Numbered from the stretch's first letter, positions 26,015 to 36,516 are shown. The stretch is 64,000 bases of DNA from Sphingobacteriales bacterium 44-61 (GCA_001898405.1 MKTW01000004.1:136156-200155); one strand, 5' to 3'. The notes: generated from the sequence alone by a model not told the origin. Translations and numbers: made by a program.

Positions 26015-28312
26015 CTATTTACTGATAAAAACAATTTTAGCCGCTGTGTTTTCCGTACGGCCATCATTACTGACCAACACAAGATAAACTCCTGTGGAGA
26101 TGCGTCTTCCTTTATAATCTTTCCCATCCCAGACAGCCTGACCACCTAATGCCCTGGTCTGGTACACCAACCGGCCATCCAGTTCTGTGATTTTCACGAT
26201 GGCATTATTTACCAATCCACGGATACCGATCGTACCTGAGTAACCCGGAGGTACAGGATTGGGGAATACCAGCACGTTCTCATTCCTTGCCGCACCTTCA
26301 GTAGCAGTGCTGCGAAAAGAACATATTCCTTTTGCAGTAGCAAAAAACACTTCACCGGTTTGTCCGTTGATGGTTATTTTCTTAACGATATTGCTCAGGA
26401 GGGGGCTATTGGTCTCTGTAAACTGGTAGATCACTTCTTCTCCTGTTGCACTGATCAGCCAAACCCCGTTGTCTGTTGCCACCCATTTACGGTTCGCACC
26501 ATCCACAGCAATGCTGCGCACCTGCTGGCCATTGAAAAGATAGCCGGCAAAATTGCCTTGCTTCACCACCGGCCAAACAGCTTCACAACCCTGGCCGGTA
26601 AAAACCTGCCCAGGACATTGGATCACACCAATACCATTAGCAGTACCTACCCAGATAAAACCGTCCTTATCTTTTGCGATACACAACACATCCGCCGCAG
26701 GGAGATTACCATTTCCTGCTCCGGTCCCGAATTTTTTCCAGTGATCGTCCCCTGTATTTTCAACGGAGCCACCCGGATCATAACAAAGCAATCCGCCTGA
26801 TTTGGCAGCCACGATCCATTTATAATTATCGTCGTCTAATATGATCTGCGTCAATGCATTTTCGGGCAAGAGGAAGGGAATGGAAAACCTGAGCCAACTG
26901 CCATCCTGTTTTTTTGCAAGCAAAGGTTGCGGTGCGCCATAATTAGATAACCATAACAGCTTATCCTGATCAAATGCTAATCCTGATACGCGATAGCTCC
27001 CGGGATCGCCTATGGCTGGAGACAGCACTCCTGCTTTGATAATGGAAAATGAGAGAGGTTGTGTGATATGTAAAAGACCTCCTCCAAAAGATCCTGCCCA
27101 TATTGATTCATCTTTGGGATCTATTGCAATAGTGATATAATCCAGTAATGTGTCGATCTGTGTATAACGGTAGCGGTTGATATTTGTCCATTCCCCTTCT
27201 TTTAAAATATAAATACCATTACCATTATATTGATAATTCCAGGCTTCATTCACTTCACCGGCCGTAGCATAAAAAGTATTGTTATAAACTGTCATTTCGC
27301 CGCTGGCTGTTGCTTCGGGAGAGTTGGGTTTGTATTGCTCATAAGAGGAAGCAGTGAAATGTGTCAGCCCTCCAAACTGGTCGGCAAGCCAGGGATCATT
27401 TTGCAATAGTATAGCCCTGCGGGGTGATGATAGGGGTTCTACCTGTGTGATCGCACGTTCCATAACTCCACTGCTGCTGAGAATAGCGACCCGGCTTTCG
27501 CCGTTTGCTTTCAGTTGGCATAGCAATACCTTATTTTCAGCTACTGTTGTGCTGATGATAGGCCATTCATCCTGGTACCATACTGTCCAGTTATTGCCAT
27601 TCCATATCCATAATTTGCTTTCAGCTTCAGCAATAAGATTGTTTTGAACAGTCAGCACATTCCTGCAATCACCGGCCGGGAGGCCATTATTTCCACTCAG
27701 CGTTTCCCACTGGTTGTGATCAGCCAGGTTGGCCGCATTGCGGGATGCCCGTTTCAACCCCTGCTCTGTGGCCGCATAGAACGTGGTGGCATCGCTGGTA
27801 AAGCCGTTCACTTTTACCTGTTGGCCGCCATTCCCGATAAACCAGGAATCTTTTACTTCATACCGCTCACCATCGATCACCACCACACCAAGGCCCGTAG
27901 ACAGGTAATAATTTTTTTCCAGCGGGTAAATGCTGTAGATGGTTTTATCGCCAATGATATTGTCGCGCTTGATATCGGGAAGGTTGATGATATCGTTCCG
28001 GTAAAGGATATCAATATTACTGTTGCTGTAGGCTATAAAAAGCTTTTCCTGCGCATTATCATAACAGATGGCGCTGATGCCCGTTTCACTAAGCCCGGTA
28101 ACACGGCTCAGTCTTTCCACACTGTTGTCTGCCAGCGTAACCGAAAACAGACTATAAGGCGTGGCCGCAAATACTTTTCCATTACCAGCAGCCACATCGA
28201 TGGTACTGTTATAGGGTAGATACTCTTTCCATAGCCCGATAGGTGCAGTCAATTGCTGCGCAGGCAGGCAGGCGGAGAAGCAACTGAATAATATTATAAA
28301 AAGAGATCTCAC
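26015..28312 (-). CDS. porZ: PorZ-like type IX secretion beta-propeller protein
   Basis: The 765-residue protein has a signal peptide (LPAQQ near residue 20), two consecutive beta-propellers of the two-component-regulator type (blades such as KVFAATPYSLFSV, DESIWAGSFGGGLLHI, DGFIWVGTANGIGVIQ and NRKWVATDNGVWLI), and a carboxy-terminal beta-sandwich at about 685-765 with the type A sorting-domain pattern VFPNPVPPG to STGVYLVLV. This architecture matches PorZ, part of the type IX attachment complex on the cell surface. The start is a GTG at 28312, with the -7 box TAATTTTG at 28324-28317 just upstream. Confidence 0.88.
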   Translation of the reverse strand: MRSLFIILFSCFSACLPAQQLTAPIGLWKEYLPYNSTIDVAAGNGKVFAATPYSLFSVTLADNSVERLSRVTGLSETGISAICYDNAQEKLFIAYSNSNIDILYRNDIINLPDIKRDNIIGDKTIYSIYPLEKNYYLSTGLGVVVIDGERYEVKDSWFIGNGGQQVKVNGFTSDATTFYAATEQGLKRASRNAANLADHNQWETLSGNNGLPAGDCRNVLTVQNNLIAEAESKLWIWNGNNWTVWYQDEWPIISTTVAENKVLLCQLKANGESRVAILSSSGVMERAITQVEPLSSPRRAILLQNDPWLADQFGGLTHFTASSYEQYKPNSPEATASGEMTVYNNTFYATAGEVNEAWNYQYNGNGIYILKEGEWTNINRYRYTQIDTLLDYITIAIDPKDESIWAGSFGGGLLHITQPLSFSIIKAGVLSPAIGDPGSYRVSGLAFDQDKLLWLSNYGAPQPLLAKKQDGSWLRFSIPFLLPENALTQIILDDDNYKWIVAAKSGGLLCYDPGGSVENTGDDHWKKFGTGAGNGNLPAADVLCIAKDKDGFIWVGTANGIGVIQCPGQVFTGQGCEAVWPVVKQGNFAGYLFNGQQVRSIAVDGANRKWVATDNGVWLISATGEEVIYQFTETNSPLLSNIVKKITINGQTGEVFFATAKGICSFRSTATEGAARNENVLVFPNPVPPGYSGTIGIRGLVNNAIVKITELDGRLVYQTRALGGQAVWDGKDYKGRRISTGVYLVLVSNDGRTENTAAKIVFISK

Positions 28313-28316
28313 CTGC

Positions 28317-28324
28317 CAAAATTA
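28317..28324 (-). promoter_or_regulatory. Probable porZ-recO promoter -7 box
   Basis: TAATTTTG on the minus strand is a perfect match to TAnnTTTG and lies only 4 bases from the GTG start at 28312, implying an almost leaderless transcript. No clear -33 box was identified. Confidence 0.45.
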
Positions 28325-28408
28325 TCGCAAACCGCTGATAAGCAATCAAACCTGTCTGGTTGGCCTTTTTTCTGTTTCTTTGCATGCTCATTCTGAACAG
28401 ACATATAT

Positions 28409-30748
28409 ATGTGGCGGAAACTCGGACAATTTATCCTGACCTATCGTTGGCCTCTTTTGCTGGTGCTAACTGCAACCACAGCCTTAATGGCCTATTATGC
28501 ATCTAAAGTGCAATTGAGTTACGATTTTACCAGGGCTATCCCGGCAGACCACCCTGCCAATAAAACTTACCAGGCATTCAAGGAAAAATACGGGCAGGAC
28601 GGCAACCTGATGGTGATCGGCATTCAAACCGATAAGCTGTTTGAAGAAAAGCTGTTTAATGACTATGCCCAACTCCAGCGCCAGTTAAAAAAAGCTACCG
28701 GTGTTACAGATGTGATTTCCGTCCCTTCTGCCATCAACCTGGTGAAGGATTCGGCGACAGAAAAGCTGAATGCCGTACCGATCTTCCCCGAAAAAACATT
28801 TACACAGGCTGAACTCGACAGCAGCGCTGCCATTTTCCTGAGTCTACCTTTTTATCAGGGGCTTTTATATAATCCCCAAACGCATGCCTGGATGATGGGA
28901 GTGAGCGTGGATAAAACACTGATCAATTCCCCCAAAAGAAACATTGTTGTATCCGGCATCACCCAGTTGGTAGATTCCTTCAGCAAAAAGACCGGGCAGC
29001 AGGTTTACCTTAGCGGCTTACCGCTGATCCGTGCTGAAATGTCAACCCGCATTTCCTCTGAAATGCAACTGTTCCTGCTGGCATCGGTTATTTTATCTGC
29101 CCTTATTCTTTTGGTATTCTTCCGTTCTGTAAGTTCCATGCTGCTTTCATTGGCAGTCGTGATCATTGGTGTGATATGGAGTGTGGGCACCATGCATTTG
29201 TGTGGTTACAAGATCACTTTGCTGACGGCATTGATCCCACCGCTGCTGGTAGTGATCGGTATTCCCAATTGCATTTATTTTCTTAATAAATATCATACAG
29301 CCTATAATGATACTAAAGACCGCAATGAGGCCCTGGTGACCATGGTCGGCCGGATGGGTATCGTTACCCTGTTTTGCAATCTTGCCGCTGGTATCGGATT
29401 TGCAGTATTTGCTTTAACAAAAAGCGAGATACTGCAGGAGTTTGGTGTAGTGGCGGGAATCAATATCATGGCGCTGTTCATTATCTCCCTCATTCTTATT
29501 CCAACTGTGCTTAGCCTGCTGCCTGTGCCCAAAGCCCGGCATATGCGGTACCTGGAAAATGCAAGGCTTAACCGCTGGCTCGACAGGCTAGAAGTATGGT
29601 CATTAAATCATCGCAAGCTTATTTATACTGTTACAGTAGCAATTGTAGCTGTATCCGTGATCGGGATCTTTAAATTAAAGAGCGTTGGATACATCGTTGA
29701 TGACCTGCCTAAAACCGATAAGATCTATACCGATCTTAAGTTTTTTGAAAACAACTTCAAAGGCGTGATGCCGTTGGAAATACTGGTTGACACTAAAAAG
29801 AAATATGGAGTGACGCGCAACCTTGGGAATCTTTTAAAAATGGATTCCCTGTCTTCCTATATCACTTCAATGCCGGCGCTTGCAAGGCCGCTCAGCATTA
29901 CAGAAGGCTTGAAATTTGCCAAGCAGGCTTTCTTTGAGGGCGACAGCAGCAACTATTCCATGCCTTCTGAATTTGATCTGCCTGCACTGGCCCAGTACCT
30001 GAGCTTTAAGAAAGACAGCAATGCCGGTGTGGCAACCAATTCCTTTTCCAAACTGGTATCTACATTTATGGACAGTGCAAGACAGGAAGCACGCATCAGC
30101 ATCAACATGGCAGATGTGGGCAGTGCGCGTTTGCCGCATATCCTGGACAGTATCCAGCAGCGAGTGGATGCACTTTTCCCCAAAGACAAATATGAGGTGA
30201 AGCTAACAGGGACCAGTATAACCTTTTTGGAAGGAAGTGCTTTTATCATCAATGGACTGAAAGAAAGTATTGCCTGGGCCTTTTTACTGATCGCCCTTTG
30301 CATGTTGTACCTGTTCAGGTCTGCCAGGATATTATTGTGTTCGCTTATTCCCAATGTTATTCCGCTGGTGATCACGGCGGGCGTAATGGGTTGGGTGGGT
30401 GTTCCCCTGAAACCCTCTACCGTGCTTGTATTCAGCGTGGCCCTGGGTATTGCGATAGATATTACGATCCGGTTCCTGGTCAATTACAAACAGGAATTGC
30501 CTCACCAGGAATTTGACCGCAAGAAAACAGTGATTGAGACGATACATAGCACCGGCATCAGTATCATTTATACATCAATGGTGCTGATTGCAGGCTTTAT
30601 TATTTTTAGTTTCAGTGGCTTTGGCGGCACCCAGGCCCTGGGCTGGCTTACATCCCTGACGCTTATCACAGCTACGTTGACCAACCTGGTATTGTTGCCG
30701 GCTTTGCTGATAGGATTGGAGAAATCAAAGAAAAAGAAAGGACAGTAA
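28409..30748 (+). CDS. MMPL/RND-family transporter
   Basis: The 779-residue inner-membrane protein has the RND plan: TM1 (about 14-30), a large periplasmic domain, five or six helices (about 220-380), a second helix near 400, a second periplasmic domain (about 430-610), and a last bundle. The sterol-sensing-like core is seen twice (LIPPLLVVIGIPNCIYFLNKY and FSVALGIAIDITIRFLVNY), with the proton-relay Asp plausible only in the second. This suggests lipid or hydrophobic-compound export rather than a classical drug pump. Partners (membrane fusion protein, TolC) are not adjacent. It diverges from porZ. Confidence 0.88.
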   Translation: MWRKLGQFILTYRWPLLLVLTATTALMAYYASKVQLSYDFTRAIPADHPANKTYQAFKEKYGQDGNLMVIGIQTDKLFEEKLFNDYAQLQRQLKKATGVTDVISVPSAINLVKDSATEKLNAVPIFPEKTFTQAELDSSAAIFLSLPFYQGLLYNPQTHAWMMGVSVDKTLINSPKRNIVVSGITQLVDSFSKKTGQQVYLSGLPLIRAEMSTRISSEMQLFLLASVILSALILLVFFRSVSSMLLSLAVVIIGVIWSVGTMHLCGYKITLLTALIPPLLVVIGIPNCIYFLNKYHTAYNDTKDRNEALVTMVGRMGIVTLFCNLAAGIGFAVFALTKSEILQEFGVVAGINIMALFIISLILIPTVLSLLPVPKARHMRYLENARLNRWLDRLEVWSLNHRKLIYTVTVAIVAVSVIGIFKLKSVGYIVDDLPKTDKIYTDLKFFENNFKGVMPLEILVDTKKKYGVTRNLGNLLKMDSLSSYITSMPALARPLSITEGLKFAKQAFFEGDSSNYSMPSEFDLPALAQYLSFKKDSNAGVATNSFSKLVSTFMDSARQEARISINMADVGSARLPHILDSIQQRVDALFPKDKYEVKLTGTSITFLEGSAFIINGLKESIAWAFLLIALCMLYLFRSARILLCSLIPNVIPLVITAGVMGWVGVPLKPSTVLVFSVALGIAIDITIRFLVNYKQELPHQEFDRKKTVIETIHSTGISIIYTSMVLIAGFIIFSFSGFGGTQALGWLTSLTLITATLTNLVLLPALLIGLEKSKKKKGQ

Positions 30749-31070
30749 AGCCTTCGTAGCAAGTTCATATATTATAATTACAATACCTAAATGGCTAGAA
30801 CGATTATAATTTAATCGTTGTCAACTATTTATATTATCCTTACTAAGCAAGCAGGCCGAAAACAAAAACTTTAGCCTGTTATAAATAGAATTTTGCGCAT
30901 AACGCAGCAAAATTCTATTTTCAAATGTCCTTTATCTACAACTCTGGGTTTGCTGTGCTGAAATCAAAACGTTTTAGACTGTTTTAAAGTTTGTTTAACC
31001 TTGTAAGAATACTCTTTCTAGGAAAAGAGTATATTACGCTTTTAATACACACTAAATCTTAAACTGCATC
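30749..31070. promoter_or_regulatory. Upstream region of the first SusC gene with two inverted repeats
   Basis: This 322-base gap contains the terminator hairpin at 30883 and, nearer susC, the inverted repeat ATACTCTTT (31009-31017) with AAAGAGTAT (31024-31032), 38 bases before the start. The second may be an operator or a leader hairpin. I could not place a good TTTG/TAnnTTTG pair. Confidence 0.45.
30883..30920 (+). terminator. Terminator after the MMPL gene
   Basis: AAATAGAATTTTGC (30883-30896) and GCAAAATTCTATTT (30907-30920) are perfectly complementary over 14 bases around a 10-base loop, and the 3' side ends in T residues. It lies 135 bases after the stop codon. Confidence 0.7.
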
Positions 31071-34000
31071 ATGAGAAAACTGTTAGTAGCACTAACGGCT
31101 GTCCTCCTCTTTACGGGACAGTTGTTGGCTCAGAGAACAATCACTGGTAAGGTGACTGATGAAAAAGGGGAGCCCGTCCCTAATGCTTCAGTAATGGTAA
31201 AAGGATCCAACACCGGTACCGTTACAAAATCAGACGGAACTTATTCCATCACTGTTCCGGCAAACGCCAAACATTTAGTAATTTCTTCAGTAGATATGGC
31301 TACAGAAGAGATTTCTATTGGTACTCAGACAACGATCAACACTACACTGAGGGCGGCTGACAAATCCCTGCAGGAAGTTGTGGTAGTTGGTTATGGTACG
31401 CAAAGAAAATCGGACATCACCGGCAATATCGCTACGGTGAAAGGTGCTGCTATTGCAGACAAGCCGGTGCCTAGCTTTGATGCGGCATTGGCTGGTAGAG
31501 CTGCAGGTGTGCAGATCACTGTTCCCAACGGCGTATTGAACAATCCTCCTGTATTCCGGATCCGTGGTACAAACTCCATTAACCTGAGTTCTTACCCGCT
31601 TATCGTTATCGATGGTATAGTAACTTATACCGGTGACGTGAGCCAAACGCTGGCTGCTTCCAACGTTCTTTCCAATATCAACCCCGCTGATATTGAGAGC
31701 ATGGACATCCTGAAAGATGCCGCTGCCACAGCTATCTATGGTAGCCGCGCTGCAAACGGTGTGGTTTTAATTACCACTAAAAAAGGTAAAAAAGGCAAAG
31801 CCAAAGTAACTTATGATGGATGGCTTGGCTGGACTACTCCTACCCGTATGTGGAAGATGCTGAATGCTCAGCAGTACATGGACATCAAAAATGAAGGTCT
31901 TACCAACGTAGGCGGTACTGCACGTTACCTGCCTACCAACGGCCCTGATGGCAAACCAATTGACACAGACTGGTCTGATGTTATTTACAGAACAGGTGTT
32001 TCACATAGCCATAACATGAGTGTAAGCGGTGCAAATGATGCGACTTCTTATTATTTCTCTTTTGGCTATACCAACCAGGAAGGTATTATCCGTAAAAACG
32101 ATTTTAACAGGAAAACAGTTCGTTTCAACGTTGACCAAAAAGTTAACAACTGGTTCAGCCTGGGTGTAAACGCATCTTATACCAATGAATTGAACAAAGC
32201 TGCATTGAACTCTGGCTCATTGCCAGGAGCTGCATTTGCATCTGCAGGTGTTGGCCGTCTGGCTTTATCATTACCTCCCAACGTATCTCCGTTCAATAAT
32301 GACGGCAGCTACAACCTGAATGGTAATGCACTGGGTAAAATGAACAATATCGAGAACATCACATTCTGGAACCCACAGCCAATCCTCGATAACAACTATT
32401 CTAATACAGAAAACAACCGCATTCTTGGTAACGTGTATGCGCAGATCAAACCTATCAAAGAAGTAACTTTCAGAACTTCTTATGGTGTTGACTATCTCAA
32501 CTCAGACAACAAAAACTTTTATACCAAAATACAGGGCGATGGTTTCTCTGTAGGCGGTTCTGCTTTCAGCACATTGGGTAAAAACAAGCGCTGGACATGG
32601 ACCAATACCTTACAGTTCGATAAAACCTTCGCTAATGACCATACTGTAGGTATATTAGGTGGTACTGAGCAGCAACGCAGCACATTTGAAGGTTTCGGTC
32701 TTACCCGCCAATCGTTGAGCGATGACTTCTTTACAGTGATCCAGGGTGGTTTCAACACCCCGCTTACAGCAGGCATAGGCCTTGGTGAAAATTACCTGAC
32801 CTCCCTTTTCGGCCGTGCTTCTTATGATTACAAAAAGAAATACTTTTTATCAGGAAGCTTCCGTCGTGATGGCTATTCTGCTTTCGCTCCTGGTTTGAAA
32901 TATGGTAATTTCTATAGCGTATCCGGTACATGGGACCTTTCTAAAGAAAACTTCTGGTCTGGTGGAATTTCCACTGTATTAAACTCTTTCAGACTTAGAG
33001 GTAGCTATGGTAAAGTAGGTAATATCTCCGGTATTGGTGACTTCGCTTCCAACTCACTGTATGGCTCAGGCTTATACAATGGTGGCGCTACACTGGTATT
33101 CAGCCAGGCTGGTAACGATAAGCTGACCTGGGAAACCAGTAAGAAAACTGATGTTGGTTTCACTTTCGGCTTGTGGAATAACCTGATCACTGGTGAATTC
33201 GCTTACTACTACAACAACATCGATGACCTGTTGCTGAGCGTACCAAACTCTCCTTCAACCGGTATGCCTAACTCTGTTTTGCAGAACGTAGGTAAGATGT
33301 ACAACAAGGGTATTGAGTTTACCATTAATGCTTCTCCGATCAGAGGAAGGGATTTCCAATGGAATACTTCTTTCAACATCACTTACAACAAAAACAATGT
33401 GGTGAACCTGGTAGACGGCGTTCCTTTCATCGCTACTGCTACTTCACTGGAAACACCCAGCATCACCATGCCAGGTTATCCTGTAGGTATGCTCTATGTG
33501 ATCGAAACAAGAGGTGTTGATCCTGCTACCGGCCGCCGCATTTTTGTAAATGCTTCAGGTCAGGAGTTGCTGTATGACCACAGCGCACCTACTTCCAGCC
33601 GCTGGACATACAGGGACAATGGTCAGGTTGCTCCTGCCATCAATCCTGGTCTTGACCAGAAAGTATGGAAAAACTCCAACCCCAAATATGTTGGTGGATT
33701 TGATAATACTTTCCGTTACAAAGGATTTGACCTGAACGTGCTGATGACTTATCAGCTTGGATTCTACGTGTACAACGGTACTCGTGCCAGTGCACTCGAC
33801 CAACGCTTCTGGAACAGCACTACAGCTGTATTGAAACGCTGGCAGAAACCTGGCGATGTAACTGATATCCCCAAACTGGTTTACACAGATAATACATCCA
33901 ACGGTTCTGCTAACCCCATTTCAGAAAATGCACAAAAAGGAGATTTTGTAAAACTGCGTAGCATTGCCCTGGGTTATACACTGCCTTCCCGCTTACTGAG

Positions 34001-34184
34001 CAAGGCCGGTATTTCCAGTGCACGTGTATATATCAGTGGTCAAAACCTGGCAATCATTACTAAATATGAAGGTCCTGATCCGGAAGTTTCTTCCAATGGT
34101 AACGGTAACCTCAACCAGGGTGTAGACCGCAATACAGTTGCAAATGGCCGTGTTATTACGTTTGGTCTTAACATCGGTTTCTAA
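31071..34184 (+). CDS. SusC/RagA-family TonB-linked outer-membrane transporter, locus 1
   Basis: The 1037-residue protein has a signal peptide (QLLAQ, residues 17-21), a carboxypeptidase-regulatory-like domain at about 23-100 (TITGKVTDEKGEPVPNASV), the SusC linker VVVVGYGTQRKSDI, a plug at about 115-230 (DILKDAAATAIYGSRAANGV), and a 22-strand barrel ending in VITFGLNIGF. It should import a macromolecule or oligomer through the outer membrane with TonB energy, using the SusD lipoprotein encoded next. No enzyme, inner-membrane transporter or regulator is in the locus, so the substrate cannot be named. Confidence 0.96.
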   Translation: MRKLLVALTAVLLFTGQLLAQRTITGKVTDEKGEPVPNASVMVKGSNTGTVTKSDGTYSITVPANAKHLVISSVDMATEEISIGTQTTINTTLRAADKSLQEVVVVGYGTQRKSDITGNIATVKGAAIADKPVPSFDAALAGRAAGVQITVPNGVLNNPPVFRIRGTNSINLSSYPLIVIDGIVTYTGDVSQTLAASNVLSNINPADIESMDILKDAAATAIYGSRAANGVVLITTKKGKKGKAKVTYDGWLGWTTPTRMWKMLNAQQYMDIKNEGLTNVGGTARYLPTNGPDGKPIDTDWSDVIYRTGVSHSHNMSVSGANDATSYYFSFGYTNQEGIIRKNDFNRKTVRFNVDQKVNNWFSLGVNASYTNELNKAALNSGSLPGAAFASAGVGRLALSLPPNVSPFNNDGSYNLNGNALGKMNNIENITFWNPQPILDNNYSNTENNRILGNVYAQIKPIKEVTFRTSYGVDYLNSDNKNFYTKIQGDGFSVGGSAFSTLGKNKRWTWTNTLQFDKTFANDHTVGILGGTEQQRSTFEGFGLTRQSLSDDFFTVIQGGFNTPLTAGIGLGENYLTSLFGRASYDYKKKYFLSGSFRRDGYSAFAPGLKYGNFYSVSGTWDLSKENFWSGGISTVLNSFRLRGSYGKVGNISGIGDFASNSLYGSGLYNGGATLVFSQAGNDKLTWETSKKTDVGFTFGLWNNLITGEFAYYYNNIDDLLLSVPNSPSTGMPNSVLQNVGKMYNKGIEFTINASPIRGRDFQWNTSFNITYNKNNVVNLVDGVPFIATATSLETPSITMPGYPVGMLYVIETRGVDPATGRRIFVNASGQELLYDHSAPTSSRWTYRDNGQVAPAINPGLDQKVWKNSNPKYVGGFDNTFRYKGFDLNVLMTYQLGFYVYNGTRASALDQRFWNSTTAVLKRWQKPGDVTDIPKLVYTDNTSNGSANPISENAQKGDFVKLRSIALGYTLPSRLLSKAGISSARVYISGQNLAIITKYEGPDPEVSSNGNGNLNQGVDRNTVANGRVITFGLNIGF

Positions 34185-34211
34185 ATCTCTGACAATTTTA
34201 AATTGAAGAAA

Positions 34212-35699
34212 ATGAAAAAAACGAGAATACATATTTCCAAGCTGGCAGCAGTGTTCTTTGCAGCTTACTGCTTAAGTTCCTGCACCAAGGATGAATACCT
34301 GAACCCTACTCCTCAAACGTCTCTTTCTGATGCAACTGCATTTGATACCAAGGACAGGATCGTTAACCAGGTAGCAGGTATTTACTCTGCATTTAAATCA
34401 GGCCAGTTGCAAGGTGGACGCTATTTAATTTACAATGACGTTCGCGGTGAGAACTTCCTTTCTAATGACGGTAACAGGGTAACCGCCCGCGCCGCGTGGG
34501 AGTTTTCTGAAACTTCCGGTGACAACGAAGTGAATAATCTTTGGAGCTCTGCCTATACAACTATCAACAGGGCTAATTTGTTCCTGGATGGTATGGCTGC
34601 AAAAGGCGATGCTGTGGCAGGCACTGATGCTCCAAGGCTGAACGCTGAAGCAAAATTTGTAAGAGCAGCTGCTTACTATTCTCTCTTACAATTCTATGCA
34701 AGGCCTTACTGGGATGGTAACGGAACCAAACCCGGTCTGCCTTTGCGTCTTGTAGGTATTAAAGGGGGTGGTTTCAACAACCTGGCCCGCAGCACAGTAG
34801 ATCAGGTGTATACACAAATACTGTCCGACCTCGATTTTGCTGAGCAAAACCTTGCTGCAACCAATGGCTCTGCAGTACTGAACGTAACACATGCGCATAA
34901 AAATGCTGCAATAGCATTGAAAGTACGCGTGTACCTCAGCATGAGAAACTATCCGGCTGTTGTAACCGAAGCAAACAAGATCGTATCTGCCAATGCTCCT
35001 TTCACAGCTACTTCTGGTGTGGCCCATGCATTACAGCCTGATATTACTACTGTATTTGCTACCGGTGCTACTACCACTGAGTCTATCCTGTCTATGCCAT
35101 TCACTACAGTGGATGTGCCTGGCACACAGAATCAGTTAGGATTTTACTACCTGCCGATCATCACTGGCAACAATGCCAATGGCGCTGGTGGTATATTCTA
35201 TCTGAACCCGGCAGGTATCTGGGGTGATGCAAACTGGGGTGCTGCTGATGTTCGCAGAACTGCTTTAACCACTCTTAACGGAGGTTTCCAGTGGCTGACA
35301 AAATATAAAAACCCTGGCCCCTTCCTGGACTGGGCTCCTGTACTTCGCTATTCTGAAACATTGCTGAGCCTGGCTGAAGCTCTTGCCCGCACTACTAACT
35401 CAGTAGATTCAAGAGCAGTAGCCCTGCTGAGCGCAGTACGCCACCGTTCAGATGCGTCTGTTACTTATACCACTGCTGATTTTGCAGATGCAACCGCACT
35501 AGTTAATGCAATACTGACAGAAAGGAATATCGAGTTCCTGGGCGAAGGTATCCGTAGTATAGACATCCTGCGCCTGGGATTGGATTTCCCTGCTAAGTCT
35601 ATCCCCGGATTTACTGTAACAGCTGTTACTCCTTCCAACCCCTCTTATATCTGGCCAACTCCTTCAGACGAGTCCAGGTTTAATGCGCTGATCGATTAA
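34212..35699 (+). CDS. SusD/RagB-family nutrient-binding lipoprotein, locus 1
   Basis: The 495-residue partner of the preceding SusC. The lipoprotein signal ends in CLSSC (start MKKTRIHISKL). The helical TPR-like scaffold with RagB/SusD segments follows: FDTKDRIVNQVAGIYSAF near residue 45, NRANLFLDGM near 115, AEAKFVRAAAYYSLLQFY near 140, ILRYSETLLSLAEALAR near 375 and LTERNIEFLGEGIRSIDILR near 438. It caps the SusC pore and binds substrate. I start at the ATG at 34212, since the frame also allows an upstream TTG. A terminator follows. Confidence 0.95.
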   Translation: MKKTRIHISKLAAVFFAAYCLSSCTKDEYLNPTPQTSLSDATAFDTKDRIVNQVAGIYSAFKSGQLQGGRYLIYNDVRGENFLSNDGNRVTARAAWEFSETSGDNEVNNLWSSAYTTINRANLFLDGMAAKGDAVAGTDAPRLNAEAKFVRAAAYYSLLQFYARPYWDGNGTKPGLPLRLVGIKGGGFNNLARSTVDQVYTQILSDLDFAEQNLAATNGSAVLNVTHAHKNAAIALKVRVYLSMRNYPAVVTEANKIVSANAPFTATSGVAHALQPDITTVFATGATTTESILSMPFTTVDVPGTQNQLGFYYLPIITGNNANGAGGIFYLNPAGIWGDANWGAADVRRTALTTLNGGFQWLTKYKNPGPFLDWAPVLRYSETLLSLAEALARTTNSVDSRAVALLSAVRHRSDASVTYTTADFADATALVNAILTERNIEFLGEGIRSIDILRLGLDFPAKSIPGFTVTAVTPSNPSYIWPTPSDESRFNALID

Positions 35700-35721
35700 T
35701 AATATACAGTCTAAATTTTAT

Positions 35722-35752
35722 AAAGCCCGGCATCGAAGTGCCGGGCTTTTTT
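35722..35752 (+). terminator. Terminator of SusCD locus 1
   Basis: AAAGCCCGGC (35722-35731) and GCCGGGCTTT (35740-35749) form a perfect 10-base stem followed by TTT G. Confidence 0.9.
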
Positions 35753-35799
35753 GTCTATATAATCGTATATTTAGTTCCGTCAATTTTAAAATATAACCT

Positions 35800-36516
35800 A
35801 TGCTCAAGCGTCATTTGCTTTCTGCCACCGCTTTGCTGTTCTCCTGTTGTTGCTTTTCACAAAGCAATTTTGCCTTGAATACGGCCGGAGGGAACACATT
35901 TGCCAATGATATTAACGGAAGGCCGATGTATCTTAAAACAGAGTATATCGCTGAAGGAAGCCCTTATCTGTATGATGAATACTGCATGGCGGAGGTTACC
36001 CTCATGGACGGAAAAGTATATCCCAATGTAAAAGCAAAAATCAATTTGGAGGAGAAACTGTTGCTTTATACGCTGGACAACGGAACGGAAATGATCATGA
36101 CCTCTCCCGTTAAAAAAATCAAATTCTACAATTACGTCAGCAATGGTGTTGCCTACCCTGAAAAGACCTTTCAGGGCCATCTGACTGCCTTGAATGCAGA
36201 AGGCACCGCTATTTATGAAGTGATTGCAGAAGACAGTGCCGCCACCCTGCTGAAGCAGATAACAGTGACCTATAATGATAGCAAGGGCTATGGCCAGGCC
36301 ACCATTACCCGCATTTTCAAAAAGGCTGAAAACTATTTTGCCGCCATTCCATCCCAAAACAAAGAGTTGCGGAAGGTGGAAAAAAATAAATCTGCTCTTA
36401 CCTCGTTATTCGGAAGTAAAGCCGCTGCAATCAGTGCTTTTATTGAGCAGAAAAAACTGAAGTGTAAATCCGAGGAAGACCTGACAGAAGTATTCCGTTA
36501 CTATTGCTCGCTCTAA
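35800..36516 (+). CDS. Secreted hypothetical protein between the SusCD loci
   Basis: The 238-residue protein has a signal peptide (CCCFSQ, near residue 20) and a predominantly beta-sheet middle (YPNVKAKINLEEKLLLYTL and the region after it) with a basic carboxy-terminal third. I do not recognise a family. It has its own region after the terminator of locus 1 and is followed by 388 bases before susC of locus 2, so it may not belong to either locus. The composition matches its neighbours, with no sign of transfer. Confidence 0.72.
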   Translation: MLKRHLLSATALLFSCCCFSQSNFALNTAGGNTFANDINGRPMYLKTEYIAEGSPYLYDEYCMAEVTLMDGKVYPNVKAKINLEEKLLLYTLDNGTEMIMTSPVKKIKFYNYVSNGVAYPEKTFQGHLTALNAEGTAIYEVIAEDSAATLLKQITVTYNDSKGYGQATITRIFKKAENYFAAIPSQNKELRKVEKNKSALTSLFGSKAAAISAFIEQKKLKCKSEEDLTEVFRYYCSL

